NCBI GenBank assembly: GCA_964473025.1
Contig: CAYYMZ010000003.1
Span: 1 to 57,143 of the forward strand
Source of the DNA: CAYYMZ01 sp964473025
GTDB taxonomy: Bacteria; Patescibacteriota; UBA1384; DTJR01
Length of the DNA: 57,143 bases
Reading direction: 5' to 3'
This document shows positions 6,781-16,731 of this stretch, one piece after another; the stretch's first letter is position 1; each line of letters begins with the position of its first letter. Made by a program: the position numbers and the translations under genes. The notes below the pieces were generated by a model. It was not told the DNA's origin. It saw only the letters and a list, made by a program, of their open reading frames with translations, and made no database searches.

Positions 6781-7746
6781 ATGGGAAATGTCTCAATAAT
6801 TTGTATTGGTGATTCTTCGTGCGATAAGATTCTCGAGATTGATCCGGGTGATGCCGGCCTTCTTTGCAACCTTAAGTCGCATAAGTGCGAGATTACTTTT
6901 AACTATGGCGAAAAGATACCCGTTAAGGCAATCCACGAGGGATTTGGCGGAAGCGCCCTAAATTGCGCCTTGGGTTTTGAAAAAATTGGCTTGCAAACAA
7001 AGATCTCAACTTTTGTAGGCAATGATGAGGCGGGCAAGAATATAATCCGTTTTCTGCATGAGAACAAAATCGATCTTGATCTAGTCAGTGTTCAGGGAGA
7101 AACTAATCAATCTTCGATTGTCAGCTTTCAGGGAGAGAGAACTGTTTTCTCATATCACGCAAAAAGAAATTATGATGAGGTTCAAAGTGAGAAGACCGAC
7201 TGGATTTATTTGTCCTCCGCAGGAGCAGGCAGTGACGCATATCAAGACAAAGTCGTGCAATTTAACGAGCGGGGAGCAAAAATTGCTTTCAATCCTGGGT
7301 CGTGGCAACTAAATAACTTCTCGCGTTTTTCAAAAATTATAAAAGTATGCGATGTTCTGATCTTGAACCGCCCAGAAGCGGATTTAATCATTGGCGAGGA
7401 AGATAAGGTTAAATCACAGCTTCAAAAGATGAATGAAATGGGTGCAAAAATCGCCGTCATCACAGACGGCAAAAACGGGGCGTATCTTGGAGCAAACGGT
7501 CATTATCTTCATATTAACGCTCTTACCGCCAAGGCAGTTGATTCGACTGGAGCAGGAGACAGTTTTTCGGCTGGATTTGTCGGCTCTATTGCCCTCGGTA
7601 ACTCTCTTGAAGAATCGGCCAAATGGGGTATGGTAAATTCAGGCAGCGTAATTGAACAGTTTGGCGCAAACAAAGGGCTTTTAGACGGAGATGAAATTTC
7701 GAAAAGAGTAGAATCTATCAAATCATTTAAAATGACTCTGATATAA
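6781..7746 (+). CDS. PfkB-family carbohydrate or nucleoside kinase
   Basis: This is a ribokinase/PfkB fold. The N-terminal glycine-rich signature GFGGSALNCALGFEKIG (near residue 53) binds substrate. The C-terminal signature DSTGAGDSFSAGF (near 253) carries the anion hole and the catalytic Asp. The length (321 residues) is normal. The sugar cannot be told from the sequence; fructose, ribose and adenosine kinases all share these motifs. I take ATG 6781 as start, with AAGG 3 bases upstream; a TTG directly before it is the only other option. It is 13 bases after the phosphoesterase, in the same direction. Confidence 0.88.
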   Translation: MGNVSIICIGDSSCDKILEIDPGDAGLLCNLKSHKCEITFNYGEKIPVKAIHEGFGGSALNCALGFEKIGLQTKISTFVGNDEAGKNIIRFLHENKIDLDLVSVQGETNQSSIVSFQGERTVFSYHAKRNYDEVQSEKTDWIYLSSAGAGSDAYQDKVVQFNERGAKIAFNPGSWQLNNFSRFSKIIKVCDVLILNRPEADLIIGEEDKVKSQLQKMNEMGAKIAVITDGKNGAYLGANGHYLHINALTAKAVDSTGAGDSFSAGFVGSIALGNSLEESAKWGMVNSGSVIEQFGANKGLLDGDEISKRVESIKSFKMTLI

Positions 7747-7891
7747 TAGCGCCAGGTAGTAGAAATTTGATAAATATAAATATTTTATAGATAAAAAGTA
7801 TAAAAATGTTTGGAAAAGTAAAACTTATTTGAAATAATTACTGGTAGTGGGTTGAAATAAAATAATCAAATTTTCACTACCTGGGAGAGAT

Positions 7892-8863
7892 ATGGAAAAG
7901 AAAAAAATTTACATTGCAAGACAAATTGATTCCAAAGGAATAGAAAAACTTAAAGGGAATGGGTCGTTTGAGATAGAGACAAATCCTAAAGATGAGGTTT
8001 TGTCTAAAGAAGAATTAATTAAAAAGGCAAAGGGTGCCGAAGCGCTGGTTACACTTTTAACTGATAAAATTGACGCCGAAGTAATGGATGGAATAGGCGG
8101 TGATCTTAAAATAATCGCAAATTATGCGGTGGGATACGACAATATTGACGTTCAAGCCGCGCGTGAGCGGGGCATCTGTGTCACCAATACTCCCGAAGCA
8201 ATGACTCAAGCGGTTGCCGAACACGCCATTGGACTCATATTGGTTTGCGCCAGGCGCATTGTCGAAGGTGATAAATTCGTCAGAGCCAAAAAATATAAGG
8301 GTTGGGAGCCAGAACTTCTCTTAGGACCAGAAATTGTCGGTAAAACTCTTGGAATTATCGGCATTGGGCGGATTGGTTCAAAATTGGCTTATATCGCTTA
8401 TCATGGGTTCGGTATGAAGATAATTTATAACGACATTAATCATAACGAAGAAATAGAGCGAAATTTACAAGCCGAATATGCATCGCTGCACGAGCTTCTG
8501 GAGAAAAGTGATTTCGTATCACTTCACGTGCCACTGTGCAAAGAAACTCGTCATTTAATTGGCCGCGAACAATTAGCAGCTATGAAAAAATCTGCGATTT
8601 TAATTAACACGTCGCGCGGGACAGTCATAGATGAAAAAGTATTGGTTGAGGCATTGCGTGATAAAGAAATCTTTGCCGCCGGTCTTGACGTTTTCGAGAA
8701 TGAAACCGTTCCGGATGAAAAATTAATCGAACTTGAGAATGTAGTTTTGACCCCACACATCGCCAGCGCCACCCACGAAGCAAGGCGGGAGATGGCTATC
8801 TGTGTGGCAGAAAATATCATTGAAGTTTTAAATGGGCGTGAGGCAAAAACGCCAGTCAAATAA
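7892..8863 (+). CDS. D-2-hydroxyacid dehydrogenase (glyoxylate reductase-like)
   Basis: The 323-residue enzyme has the NAD(P)-binding motif GIIGIGRIG near residue 150, the family signature NTSRGTVIDEKVLVEAL near 246, and catalytic Arg, Glu and His in NTSRG, LDVFENE and LTPHIASAT. The spacing and HIASAT fit glyoxylate/hydroxypyruvate reductases (GyaR/GhrB-like) better than D-lactate or phosphoglycerate dehydrogenase; there is no C-terminal ACT domain. It is cytoplasmic, reducing 2-oxoacids with NAD(P)H. GGGAGAG precedes the ATG by about 3 bases. The gap gene follows, so it may help redox balance in a reduced glycolysis (inference). Confidence 0.9.
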   Translation: MEKKKIYIARQIDSKGIEKLKGNGSFEIETNPKDEVLSKEELIKKAKGAEALVTLLTDKIDAEVMDGIGGDLKIIANYAVGYDNIDVQAARERGICVTNTPEAMTQAVAEHAIGLILVCARRIVEGDKFVRAKKYKGWEPELLLGPEIVGKTLGIIGIGRIGSKLAYIAYHGFGMKIIYNDINHNEEIERNLQAEYASLHELLEKSDFVSLHVPLCKETRHLIGREQLAAMKKSAILINTSRGTVIDEKVLVEALRDKEIFAAGLDVFENETVPDEKLIELENVVLTPHIASATHEARREMAICVAENIIEVLNGREAKTPVK

Positions 8864-8905
8864 AAATAAATGGGAAATAATAAAAATAATATCCCCCACG
8901 CATTC

Positions 8906-8996
8906 GGCCTCTTGCAGTATTCTAATTATAGAAATCTGCAAATAGGCCTCTTGCAGGGGGACTTCCGGTCTATAACACCCCTCACAAAGGGGTGTT
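8906..8996. repeat. 12-bp direct repeat and palindrome before gap
   Basis: GGCCTCTTGCAG occurs at 8906-8917 and again at 8945-8956. Just after, AACACCCC (8974-8981) pairs with GGGGTGTT (8989-8996) and continues TGGGA. This palindrome resembles the CCCCAACACCCTTT elements at 24849 and around the GIY-YIG gene at 38625-38940. Confidence 0.5.
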
Positions 8997-9017
8997 GGGA
9001 CACGGAGCGGGGGGAAA

Positions 9018-10079
9018 ATGGCTATTAGAATTGCAATCAATGGATTCGGAAGAATCGGACGACAGACCGCTAAGGCACTGTTTGAAAAATATGAAAAAAA
9101 CGAGATTAACGTTGAAGATATTGAATTAGTAGCGGTTAACGACTTAACGGACGCCAAGACGCTGGGACATCTTCTCAAATACGATTCTGTTTATGGAATT
9201 ATGGAAAATAAGATTGCGATTAAAGATAAATCAGCTAATCCGGTCTTTGAAGGTGAGGTTGCAATTGACGACATGAGTTTTGGAGTATTAAACGAAGAAG
9301 AACCGTTGAAACTACCCTGGAAAAAATTAGGGATTGATCTGGTGATTGAATCAACCGGACGGTTTTTGGACCGCGAGAGCGCCGGATTGCATCTTAAGGC
9401 AGGAGCAAAAAAAGTAATTGTGACCGCGCCCTGTAAAGGCAGTGGAGTTGAGACGTTTGTGATGGGCGTCAATATGGATAAATATTCAGACGGAAACGAT
9501 GTTATTTCAAACGCTTCCTGCACCACCAATTCAATCGCGCCGGTGATGAAGGTAATGCAGGAGCATTTTGGAATTGAAAAAGCGATGATGACCACAACAC
9601 ACGCATTTACCGCCGATCAGGTTTTGGTGGATGGTCCACACCGCGATTTACGCCGCGCCAGAAGCGCCTCGATTAATATTATTCCGACCACAACCGGCGC
9701 TGCCATCGCCGCCGCCAAGACATTGCCAGAGCTTGAGGGAAAATTTGATGGTATGTCGATTCGTGTCCCGGTGCCAGTCGGATCAATTTCGGATATCACA
9801 ATGGTTTTAAAGAGAGAGGCAACGCCAGAAGAAATCAGTCAAATATTTATCGAGGAGTGCGATAAACCAGGATGGAGAGGAATATTAACTTATACCAAAG
9901 ACCCTGTTGTCTCAAGCGACATTATCGGTAATCCTCACTCGGCAATTGTTGACCTGAATTTAACGCAAGTAGTTGGAAAAAATTTGGTTAAAGTTTGCGC
10001 CTGGTATGACAATGAGTGGGGATACTCGCACCGTTTAATCGAGCAGGCACTTTATATCGGAGAACAAATAAAGAAATAA
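9018..10079 (+). CDS. gap: Glyceraldehyde-3-phosphate dehydrogenase
   Basis: This is the central glycolytic enzyme making 1,3-bisphosphoglycerate with NAD. It has the NAD-binding INGFGRIGR at residues 5-13, catalytic cysteine in ASCTTNS (about residue 155), TTTHAFTADQ and the phosphate-binding TTTGAA. The 353-residue length is slightly above the usual 335, because of short insertions near the N-terminus (KYEKNEINVED). GGGGGGA precedes the ATG. trxB follows after one base, so the two are cotranscribed, linking glycolysis with thiol redox. Confidence 0.97.
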   Translation: MAIRIAINGFGRIGRQTAKALFEKYEKNEINVEDIELVAVNDLTDAKTLGHLLKYDSVYGIMENKIAIKDKSANPVFEGEVAIDDMSFGVLNEEEPLKLPWKKLGIDLVIESTGRFLDRESAGLHLKAGAKKVIVTAPCKGSGVETFVMGVNMDKYSDGNDVISNASCTTNSIAPVMKVMQEHFGIEKAMMTTTHAFTADQVLVDGPHRDLRRARSASINIIPTTTGAAIAAAKTLPELEGKFDGMSIRVPVPVGSISDITMVLKREATPEEISQIFIEECDKPGWRGILTYTKDPVVSSDIIGNPHSAIVDLNLTQVVGKNLVKVCAWYDNEWGYSHRLIEQALYIGEQIKK

Positions 10080-10080
10080 A

Positions 10081-10992
10081 ATGAAAGATGTAATTATTAT
10101 CGGCGGTGGACCGGCCGCACTATCAGCTACAATTTATCTGGGAAGGTATAAGCGGGACTGTCTGCTTATAACTGACAGTTTCGGGGGTCAAACCGCGACC
10201 GCAGGAGTAATTGAAAATTATCCGGGTATAAATGCGGTTGAGGGAACTACCTTGATTTCACAGATGATGGAGCAGGCAAAAGCTACGGGAGTTGAAATGA
10301 AAGAAGGGGAGTCGGCTCAAAAAATTGCGGCAGGGAAATCGGGACTATTAATCACAACTCAAAATTCATCCTACGAAGCAAAAGCCGTTATTGTCGCAAC
10401 CGGTAAAAATCCGCGCAAATTGCAGATAGAGGGGGAGAAAGAGTTGATCGGTAAAGGGCTAAGTTATTGCGCGACATGCGACGGACCGCTCTCTAAAAAT
10501 AAGAAGGTTGTAATTATCGGTGGTGGCTACGCTGCGACTAAATCCGCCTTAATTTTGACCAAATATGCAAGTCAAATCACTCTGGTAAATGTAAACGATG
10601 AGCTAACCAGCGAAACCGTAACGCTAGATAAAATAAAAAACGATCCCAAAATAGAGGTTATAAGCTCTGCCGAAACCAATGGATTTGAAAAGCAGGGTGA
10701 ATTTATTGCGGGTATTAAATATAGGGATAAGGTTAGTGGAGAGCAAAAAAGTATTCCGGCCCAAATGGTTTTTGTTGAAATCGGCCAGATTCCAAACACC
10801 GAAAATTTTAGGGGTGAACTCGAACTAACCGAGAAGGGGGATATCAAGATTGATCGGGATAACCAGACGTCCCTTAAGGGTGTTTTTGCGGCAGGGGACG
10901 TAACCGACATATCCGCCAAACAAGTCGTGGTAGCTGCCGGAGAGGGTGCCAAAGCGGCAATTGTTGTAAATTTATATCTTGAAAATAATTGA
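10081..10992 (+). CDS. trxB: Thioredoxin reductase-like flavoprotein
   Basis: The protein has two Rossmann motifs, GGGPAALSA (FAD, about residues 8-16) and IIGGGYAATKSA (NADPH, about 143), the redox-active pair CATC (about 136-139), and the FAD-binding GVFAAGDVTD near the C-terminus. At 303 residues it has the normal size of low-molecular-weight bacterial thioredoxin reductase. The NADPH motif reads GGGYAA rather than GGGDSA, a known sort of variation that may alter the reductant. It starts one base after the gap stop codon. A thioredoxin-like partner could be the CPHC protein encoded at 5680-6207. Confidence 0.93.
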   Translation: MKDVIIIGGGPAALSATIYLGRYKRDCLLITDSFGGQTATAGVIENYPGINAVEGTTLISQMMEQAKATGVEMKEGESAQKIAAGKSGLLITTQNSSYEAKAVIVATGKNPRKLQIEGEKELIGKGLSYCATCDGPLSKNKKVVIIGGGYAATKSALILTKYASQITLVNVNDELTSETVTLDKIKNDPKIEVISSAETNGFEKQGEFIAGIKYRDKVSGEQKSIPAQMVFVEIGQIPNTENFRGELELTEKGDIKIDRDNQTSLKGVFAAGDVTDISAKQVVVAAGEGAKAAIVVNLYLENN

Positions 10993-11023
10993 CTTTCTAG
11001 GTATTTTGAGGTTAATTTAACAG

Positions 11024-12265
11024 ATGATGAGAAACCACTTTATTGTAATTGTGTTAATTGTTTTATTGACCGCTTTTGCGGCTTCTGTTGTGTGGCCGGG
11101 TGGCCCCGATTATTTTAAACGTGAAACCAAAATCCATTTAGGGCTTGATCTACAGGGCGGGGTTCAGCTTCTATACAAAATTGACACCGCTGGCTTGGGG
11201 AATAAAACTGTTGTCCAAGCCCAAACTGAAACCAAAGACCTGATTGAACGCCGGGTTAATGATTTGGGTGTGAGCGAACCGGTTGTTCAGGCAACCAGAA
11301 TTGGTTCTGAGTACGGTGTTTTAGTTGAGCTGCCCGGTATAAAGGATATTGAGCAAGCCAAGTCATTGATTGGTAAAACAGCGCAGTTAAAATTCTATGA
11401 GTTGTCGGGAGATAATCAACTTTCTGATACAGGACTGACGGGATCGGACGTAAAACAGGCGCAGGCAGGCGCTGATTCGCAACAGGCGGGATTCTCAAGT
11501 GGAGCAGTGATTTATCTTGAATTCAGTTCCGATGGAGCCAAGAAATTTAGTGAAATTACCAAGCGAAACATCGGTAAGCCAATTATCACCATGCTCGACG
11601 ATCAGGTAATAAACCAGGCAACGGTACAAACGCAGATTAGCGACGGCAAAGCGCAGATAGAAGGTTTAAAATCCATTAAAGAAGCGAAAGACACGGCGCA
11701 GTTAATTAACGAAGGTGCCCTGCCGGCTCCAATTACGCTGGTTTCCGAAAACGAAGTTGGAGCAACACTTGGAAACGAAGCAATTGAAAAAAGCTTGATG
11801 GCGGGCTTGATTGGCTTGTTCTTAGTTGCTGCGTTCATGATCGTTTATTACCGCTGGCTTGGTGTAGCCGCCGTTGCAGCATTAACAATTTACACTTTAA
11901 TCGTCGTCAGTTTATTTAAGTTAATTCCGGTTACATTAACCCTGGCCGGTATTGCGGGGTTTATATTTTCAATCGGAGCGGCGGTTGATGCCAATATTCT
12001 GATTTTTGAAAGATTTAAGGAGGAAAAAAAGAAAGATATCCCGATAACCCAGGCGCTGGAGAATGGATTTACCCGCTCATGGCCGAGTATCCGCGATTCA
12101 AATATCGCATCTTTAATTACATCAGGAATCCTGTTTTACATGAGCACGGGATTAATTAAGGGATTTGCCGTAACACTGGCAATCGGTATTTTTGTTTCAC
12201 TCTTCACTTCGATCATTGTCACGAGAAATATCTTAAGAATATTTATTAAAAACAAACAAACATGA
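11024..12265 (+). CDS. secD: Protein translocase subunit SecD
   Basis: SecD of the Sec accessory complex, which uses the proton gradient to pull exported proteins across the membrane. It has an N-terminal membrane segment, the conserved HLGLDLQGGVQLLY (about residue 37), a periplasmic P1 domain reduced in size, and the C-terminal RND-like membrane block with AGIAGFIFSIGAAVDANILIFERFKEE. At 413 residues it is shorter than the E. coli protein (615), as in many Gram-positive and CPR bacteria. Two ATGs in tandem start the gene. The stop overlaps the secF start (ATGA). Confidence 0.97.
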   Translation: MMRNHFIVIVLIVLLTAFAASVVWPGGPDYFKRETKIHLGLDLQGGVQLLYKIDTAGLGNKTVVQAQTETKDLIERRVNDLGVSEPVVQATRIGSEYGVLVELPGIKDIEQAKSLIGKTAQLKFYELSGDNQLSDTGLTGSDVKQAQAGADSQQAGFSSGAVIYLEFSSDGAKKFSEITKRNIGKPIITMLDDQVINQATVQTQISDGKAQIEGLKSIKEAKDTAQLINEGALPAPITLVSENEVGATLGNEAIEKSLMAGLIGLFLVAAFMIVYYRWLGVAAVAALTIYTLIVVSLFKLIPVTLTLAGIAGFIFSIGAAVDANILIFERFKEEKKKDIPITQALENGFTRSWPSIRDSNIASLITSGILFYMSTGLIKGFAVTLAIGIFVSLFTSIIVTRNILRIFIKNKQT

Positions 12266-13170
12266 ATATAATCGCACTTAGAAAATTTTGGATTATCCTT
12301 TCGGTCAGCTTGGCAGTTGCGGCAATTTTGGTGATTATATTCTTTCGTCCCAGTTTTGGTATCGATTTTACGGGAGGAACTTTAGTCGAGATTAAAACAG
12401 CTGATAATGTTTCTGTAACAGACGCCAGAACAAAGATTGTTGATATTTTAGGGAGCAGGGAAGTCGTTGTGCAGGAGTCGGGGGCAAACCAATTTATCAT
12501 CAGGACAAAGACGCTTGAAGGGGATGGATATAATCAATTTGCAGGGGAGCTAGATAAGACATTCGCCGGAGTTACGGTCTTGCAGCACCAGTCAATCGGA
12601 AGTATCGTCGGAGCAGATTTAACCAGAAAGGCTATTTACGCAATATTGATTGCGTCTGTGTTAATTATTATCTATTTGGCTTACGCATTTAGGGCAGTTC
12701 CGAGATCGGTTTCACCTTGGGCGTTTGGTTCGATCGCAATTGGCGTTTTAGTTCATGATTTAGCCGTTTCTTCTGCAGTTTTCTGTATTCTGGCCAGAGT
12801 CTTAGGGTTTGAAATAGATAGTATGATTATTGTGGCAATTTTAACAATTTTAGGGTTTTCGGTACACGACACAATTGTTATCTTCGACCGGGTGAGAGAA
12901 AATATTATCAAAAATCCGCAAAATTCATTAGCTAACAATGCCAACACCAGCGTCAATCAAACGTTTGCGAGATCACTGAATACCTCTCTGACGGTCATCT
13001 TGGTCTTGGTTGCCATGATTATCTTGGGCGGTTCGACAATCCAGCCATTTGTTATTATGCTGGCAATCGGGATCGCAATCGGCACATATAGTTCAATCTT
13101 TATCGCGGCGCCCACCTTGGTGATGTGGTACGAATATCTTAAGCGTAAAAGAGAGTCCTCTAAGACGTAA
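12262..13170 (+). CDS. secF: Protein translocase subunit SecF
   Basis: SecF, the partner of SecD. FGIDFTGGTLVEI near residue 33 is the conserved segment after the first membrane helix, and the C-terminal block contains ILGFSVHDTIVIFDRVREN, the SecF signature with the DTIVIFDR motif. The 302-residue length is normal and six membrane segments can be seen. It overlaps secD by four bases (ATGA), so SecD and SecF are made together. A hairpin with a T-rich tail lies at 13304-13329. Confidence 0.97.
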   Translation: MNIIALRKFWIILSVSLAVAAILVIIFFRPSFGIDFTGGTLVEIKTADNVSVTDARTKIVDILGSREVVVQESGANQFIIRTKTLEGDGYNQFAGELDKTFAGVTVLQHQSIGSIVGADLTRKAIYAILIASVLIIIYLAYAFRAVPRSVSPWAFGSIAIGVLVHDLAVSSAVFCILARVLGFEIDSMIIVAILTILGFSVHDTIVIFDRVRENIIKNPQNSLANNANTSVNQTFARSLNTSLTVILVLVAMIILGGSTIQPFVIMLAIGIAIGTYSSIFIAAPTLVMWYEYLKRKRESSKT

Positions 13171-14111
13171 AATATACCATACCATATAGCCGAAGTGGGG
13201 GAGTGGTGAAAGAAAATTTAGAATTTTTAGTTTAAAATTTATAATAACATTTGTTCTAGCGGCGAGGAGTGGGTGGAACAGTCTAAATAATGGACAAAAT
13301 TCAAGCCGAAATTATCGGCTTATTTTTTGGCCGTTTTTGTTAAATTATATTTTTAATTTATGTGTTTTTAGGTCGATTATAATTTTTTAAAAACGACCGT
13401 GAATTTACTTGATCAAAATTTAACTTAGCTGATCGATTTGTCGACCAACTAATAAAAATGCGTCTACGGCGACTACAGTGGCAAGAACAGGTTCAAATTG
13501 CGCTTTTACGACCGTTATTTATGACGTATATCTAGGTTTTTTACCACGTTTAGTTGGGTCTTAAAAGTGTCCATTTTTATAAGATATAAAAGGGGACATA
13601 CGGTTGTGTAAAAGCTCTGAATTTAACTTTCCGTTGTTAATAAACAAATACATCGCTTCTCGTGCCAATACAGTCACGATATTTTTACGACAACCCACCG
13701 TTGTCGTAAAAGGTATATTGTGCGACCCAATCACAGAATTAACCGTTCTGATTTCGGTTTGATCATTTATGTTCGTTCATTCGGTTTTTTCACCTACAAT
13801 TAATGCCTATCGCTAACCGCTAAACCGCCTCCACTTTTACGTTTGCATTGTGTCACTTCAAATCTTGCTCACATACCTTTATACGGGCCGAAAACTCTCG
13901 CTTTTTTTACCCATTGTTCTTGCCCTCAATATCTCTGTTTTTGGGCCACAATTTGGCCCCCATTAACGCGTTCATTTCGATAACATTACCAGCGAATTAC
14001 CCACGTTGACACTCCATACCACCCCAACAAGACCAGAATAAGTTTATTCCGATGTCGCACAATATAGGAGTACTGCTCTGCCCTTCCCTGTTGTTTTTCA
14101 CCGACAAAACC
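13171..14111. other. 940-bp AT-rich gap without a gene
   Basis: No frame of coding character is present on either strand. Visible structure: the secDF terminator; GGTCG/CGACC (13371-13398); a perfect 12-bp hairpin TTTTACGACAAC/GTTGTCGTAAAA (13683-13694/13700-13711); and a 13-bp inverted repeat, TATATTGTGCGAC (13714-13726) with its complement at 14054-14066. TTTTACGAC recurs at about 13504. It separates a plus-strand operon from a converging minus-strand operon, so it is a place where long 3' ends or an RNA gene could lie. Confidence 0.5.
13304..13329 (+). terminator. Terminator downstream of secDF
   Basis: AGCCGA (13304-13309) pairs with TCGGCT (13315-13320) and is followed by TATTTTTTGG. 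It is about 130 bases after the secF stop. Confidence 0.6.
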
Positions 14112-16730
14112 CTACCGCTTGTTCTCTTCTGGGTCTTTGGCAGCAGCTGGAGCCGGTTTTAGTTCACTATCCCCGTTCTTTTCACCTTCCATTGTGCCAC
14201 CTTCCTTCCTCCTGGTACCATCCTCATTTTTCTCAGCGGCTCGCCGGTAATTAGTTCGATTGATAAAATACCATTTTTTTTGATCATAATCCTCCGCCAT
14301 TTTGGGAGAGCGCGATTCTTCGGGCCGGTTCTCCTCCGGATGTCCTTCGGGCGCCTTCGTATCTGGACTTGCGATATCTCTTTTTGGCGCCACTCCCCCG
14401 CCTTGTAAATTAAGACTCTTGATTACTTCGTCTGGCATTGTTACTTCTAGTTTTTTCTTAATTTCTTCCTCGATGTCGGTGCGGTTTTTTGAATATTTTT
14501 GCCTTGATTGAGCAACTACTTTCTCGGTGTTGTTTGTTTTGTCAAAATCCGTTAACAATGTTTTTGCCGAAAACGGCGTGCTGGTTACACCGTCGATTGC
14601 CATTTTGACATATATTGTATAGTTGTTCAGGTTCGTTAAATCTGCCGGTTCAAAAACTGGAACAAATTCTTTCTGTAGCATATCTGCATCACTGGCACCA
14701 ACTCTGAAAACAATTAATGTGCCCACGTTTCCAAAAACCGCATTAGCTACATTTTCTGGCATTTGGGCAATATACTGGTTGGTAACGGTTAGCGACAGGC
14801 CGTATTTCCTTGATTCCGAAAGAATAACGGCAAATGAATCGGTGGCAAAATTCTGAAACTCATCAACGTACAGATAAAACGGGACTCTTTCTTCCCTCTT
14901 CATATCCGCCCGGCTCATCGCCGCCATTTGAATTTTGGTAATTAACATCGATCCGAGAAGCGCACTGTTGTCCTCCCCTATCTTTCCGATCGAAAGATCA
15001 ATTAACAAGATTTTTTTCTTATCCATAACTTCGCGCAGATCGACGGTGCTGTGCTCCTGACCAACAATGTTTCTGATAACAGTTGAGGACAAAAATTGCC
15101 CGACCTTGTTTTGAATCGGCGCAACCGCTTCCGTTCTGAATTTCTGGTCATACCGCTCATATTCATTTAAGAAGAAATCCCTGATGACGGGGTCCTCGAT
15201 TTTGTCAACAACTCCCCTTCTAAATTTAGTATCAGTTAAAATCTTGATAATACTAAGCATCGTTGCGCCCGGATAATCCAAAAGACCTAAGACGACGTTT
15301 CTTAAAATATATTCGAGACGCGGTCCCCACGATTCACCAAATATTTTTTTGAATACCCCGACGATTCCAGAAGCAACAATATTTTTATATTGTGGATCAA
15401 CGCTTTCGAGTAAATTGAAGCCTATAGGATAATCCCGGTCGGCGGGTGAAAAATAAACAACATCCTCAATCCTCTCATCCGGGATATATTCCAAAACGTC
15501 GGAAATCAAATCGCCATGTGGGTCAACAACGGCAACTCCCCTGCCCTTAACAATATCGTCGACGATCATATTTCCAAGTAGGGTCGATTTACCAGTACCG
15601 GTTTTTCCTATTGCGTAAATGTGCATCGCCCGGTCTTTAATTTTAATACCAAATTTAGAAATTGTGTTCCTGAAGTTTGTTTCGCCAACCAAAGACAAAT
15701 TCTCAGATGAAACTTCTTTAATAAGCGGGATATTCTGCGGTGGCTCACCCTTTTTGGCGCCGACCCAATCCATCGTGGGAGTCGCCACGTTTTCACTCGG
15801 AAGGTGAAATATTGAAGCAAGCTCAGCGATGTTTAAAATGTTTGCATCCGGTCCTAAAGCACGACTCTTGTAGAGCTCTTTTATCGGCTCGCCTTCGATG
15901 AGCCGGCCCTGAATAAAACCGTTCATGTTACCCGTGTTGTATTGTTTAAATGCACCCACGACCGCGTTTAATCTCTGTTTCGCTTTAATTGGATCGTTTG
16001 AGAGCGAAACAATTCTGATTTTTGTTTTAAATCCAAGTTTGGTCGTTTTGTCCTCAATCCCTTTAAGTGCGGTTGCCTGCGGACTGGAGATCGAAACCGT
16101 CTGTTGTGTTGTGGCTCCCTCGGCGGGTTTGCCCACGTCTTTAACTGCTCCAAAGACACCCTTAACCAGTGATTTCCAAATTGGCTCTGACGGATCTCTC
16201 CCCGCCTGTATTGCTGAAGAGTAGGCAATCCCCTTCCTCTGCCATGAATCGTCGGCTGGGGTCACGCAGATTTGAATCCAAAGCTCTTCTTCAGCATCAA
16301 GCTGACTTAAAATACTGGTAATTCCCGACATCGGATCGTCTTCGAAGCTTTCAAAGGTTTTTATTGGGTAAACGTCGTCTTTGGTGGTTTTTAAATCTAA
16401 TCCAACTGTTGATTTTTGATAGAGCATTTTCGAGGCGTAGTCGTCAGCGATTGATATCTCAATCGCGGGATATTGGGCATAAAGCTGTCCCTCGACAAAT
16501 TCCTTGAGATATTTTGGCGCGTAAAAATAAAATTGAATGTACTTATTAATTGAAACAATCTCAAAGCTCATCACTGGCTGATATCTTGCCGAGTAGTCAA
16601 ACGTTCCATGCAGGGCGGCAAAAAATAGCTCGGCGGCGGTCGGACCTTTCTCGTTATTTTTAGGCACTAAAATTTTGACCAAAACATAATCGTTCGGGTC
16701 GTAAATTGGTTTCGCAGGTGCCTTAATCAT
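14112..16730 (-). CDS. TraD/VirD4-like ATPase (conjugation-type DNA-binding domain), paralogue 1
   Basis: The 872-residue protein has an N-terminal alpha/beta region (1 to about 340) and an ATPase core with Walker A GKTGTGKST near residue 375-382, VVDPHGDL, and Walker B FYLYVDEFQNFAT. The core resembles coupling proteins of type IV secretion and HerA/TraG ATPases. There is no membrane segment. The C-terminal 110 residues are low-complexity and charged, rich in Pro, Glu, Lys and Arg. It begins one base after the stop of a paralogue that does have a membrane anchor, which suggests a hetero-oligomeric motor (inference). Likely roles are DNA pumping in uptake, conjugation or division; no relaxase or T4SS channel gene is near. 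Confidence 0.8.
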   Translation of the reverse strand: MIKAPAKPIYDPNDYVLVKILVPKNNEKGPTAAELFFAALHGTFDYSARYQPVMSFEIVSINKYIQFYFYAPKYLKEFVEGQLYAQYPAIEISIADDYASKMLYQKSTVGLDLKTTKDDVYPIKTFESFEDDPMSGITSILSQLDAEEELWIQICVTPADDSWQRKGIAYSSAIQAGRDPSEPIWKSLVKGVFGAVKDVGKPAEGATTQQTVSISSPQATALKGIEDKTTKLGFKTKIRIVSLSNDPIKAKQRLNAVVGAFKQYNTGNMNGFIQGRLIEGEPIKELYKSRALGPDANILNIAELASIFHLPSENVATPTMDWVGAKKGEPPQNIPLIKEVSSENLSLVGETNFRNTISKFGIKIKDRAMHIYAIGKTGTGKSTLLGNMIVDDIVKGRGVAVVDPHGDLISDVLEYIPDERIEDVVYFSPADRDYPIGFNLLESVDPQYKNIVASGIVGVFKKIFGESWGPRLEYILRNVVLGLLDYPGATMLSIIKILTDTKFRRGVVDKIEDPVIRDFFLNEYERYDQKFRTEAVAPIQNKVGQFLSSTVIRNIVGQEHSTVDLREVMDKKKILLIDLSIGKIGEDNSALLGSMLITKIQMAAMSRADMKREERVPFYLYVDEFQNFATDSFAVILSESRKYGLSLTVTNQYIAQMPENVANAVFGNVGTLIVFRVGASDADMLQKEFVPVFEPADLTNLNNYTIYVKMAIDGVTSTPFSAKTLLTDFDKTNNTEKVVAQSRQKYSKNRTDIEEEIKKKLEVTMPDEVIKSLNLQGGGVAPKRDIASPDTKAPEGHPEENRPEESRSPKMAEDYDQKKWYFINRTNYRRAAEKNEDGTRRKEGGTMEGEKNGDSELKPAPAAAKDPEENKR

Positions 16731-16731
16731 T

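Noticed and set aside
13490..13510. GGTTCAAAT as a possible tRNA T loop
   Set aside because: The flanking five bases do not pair and no acceptor or anticodon arm fits.
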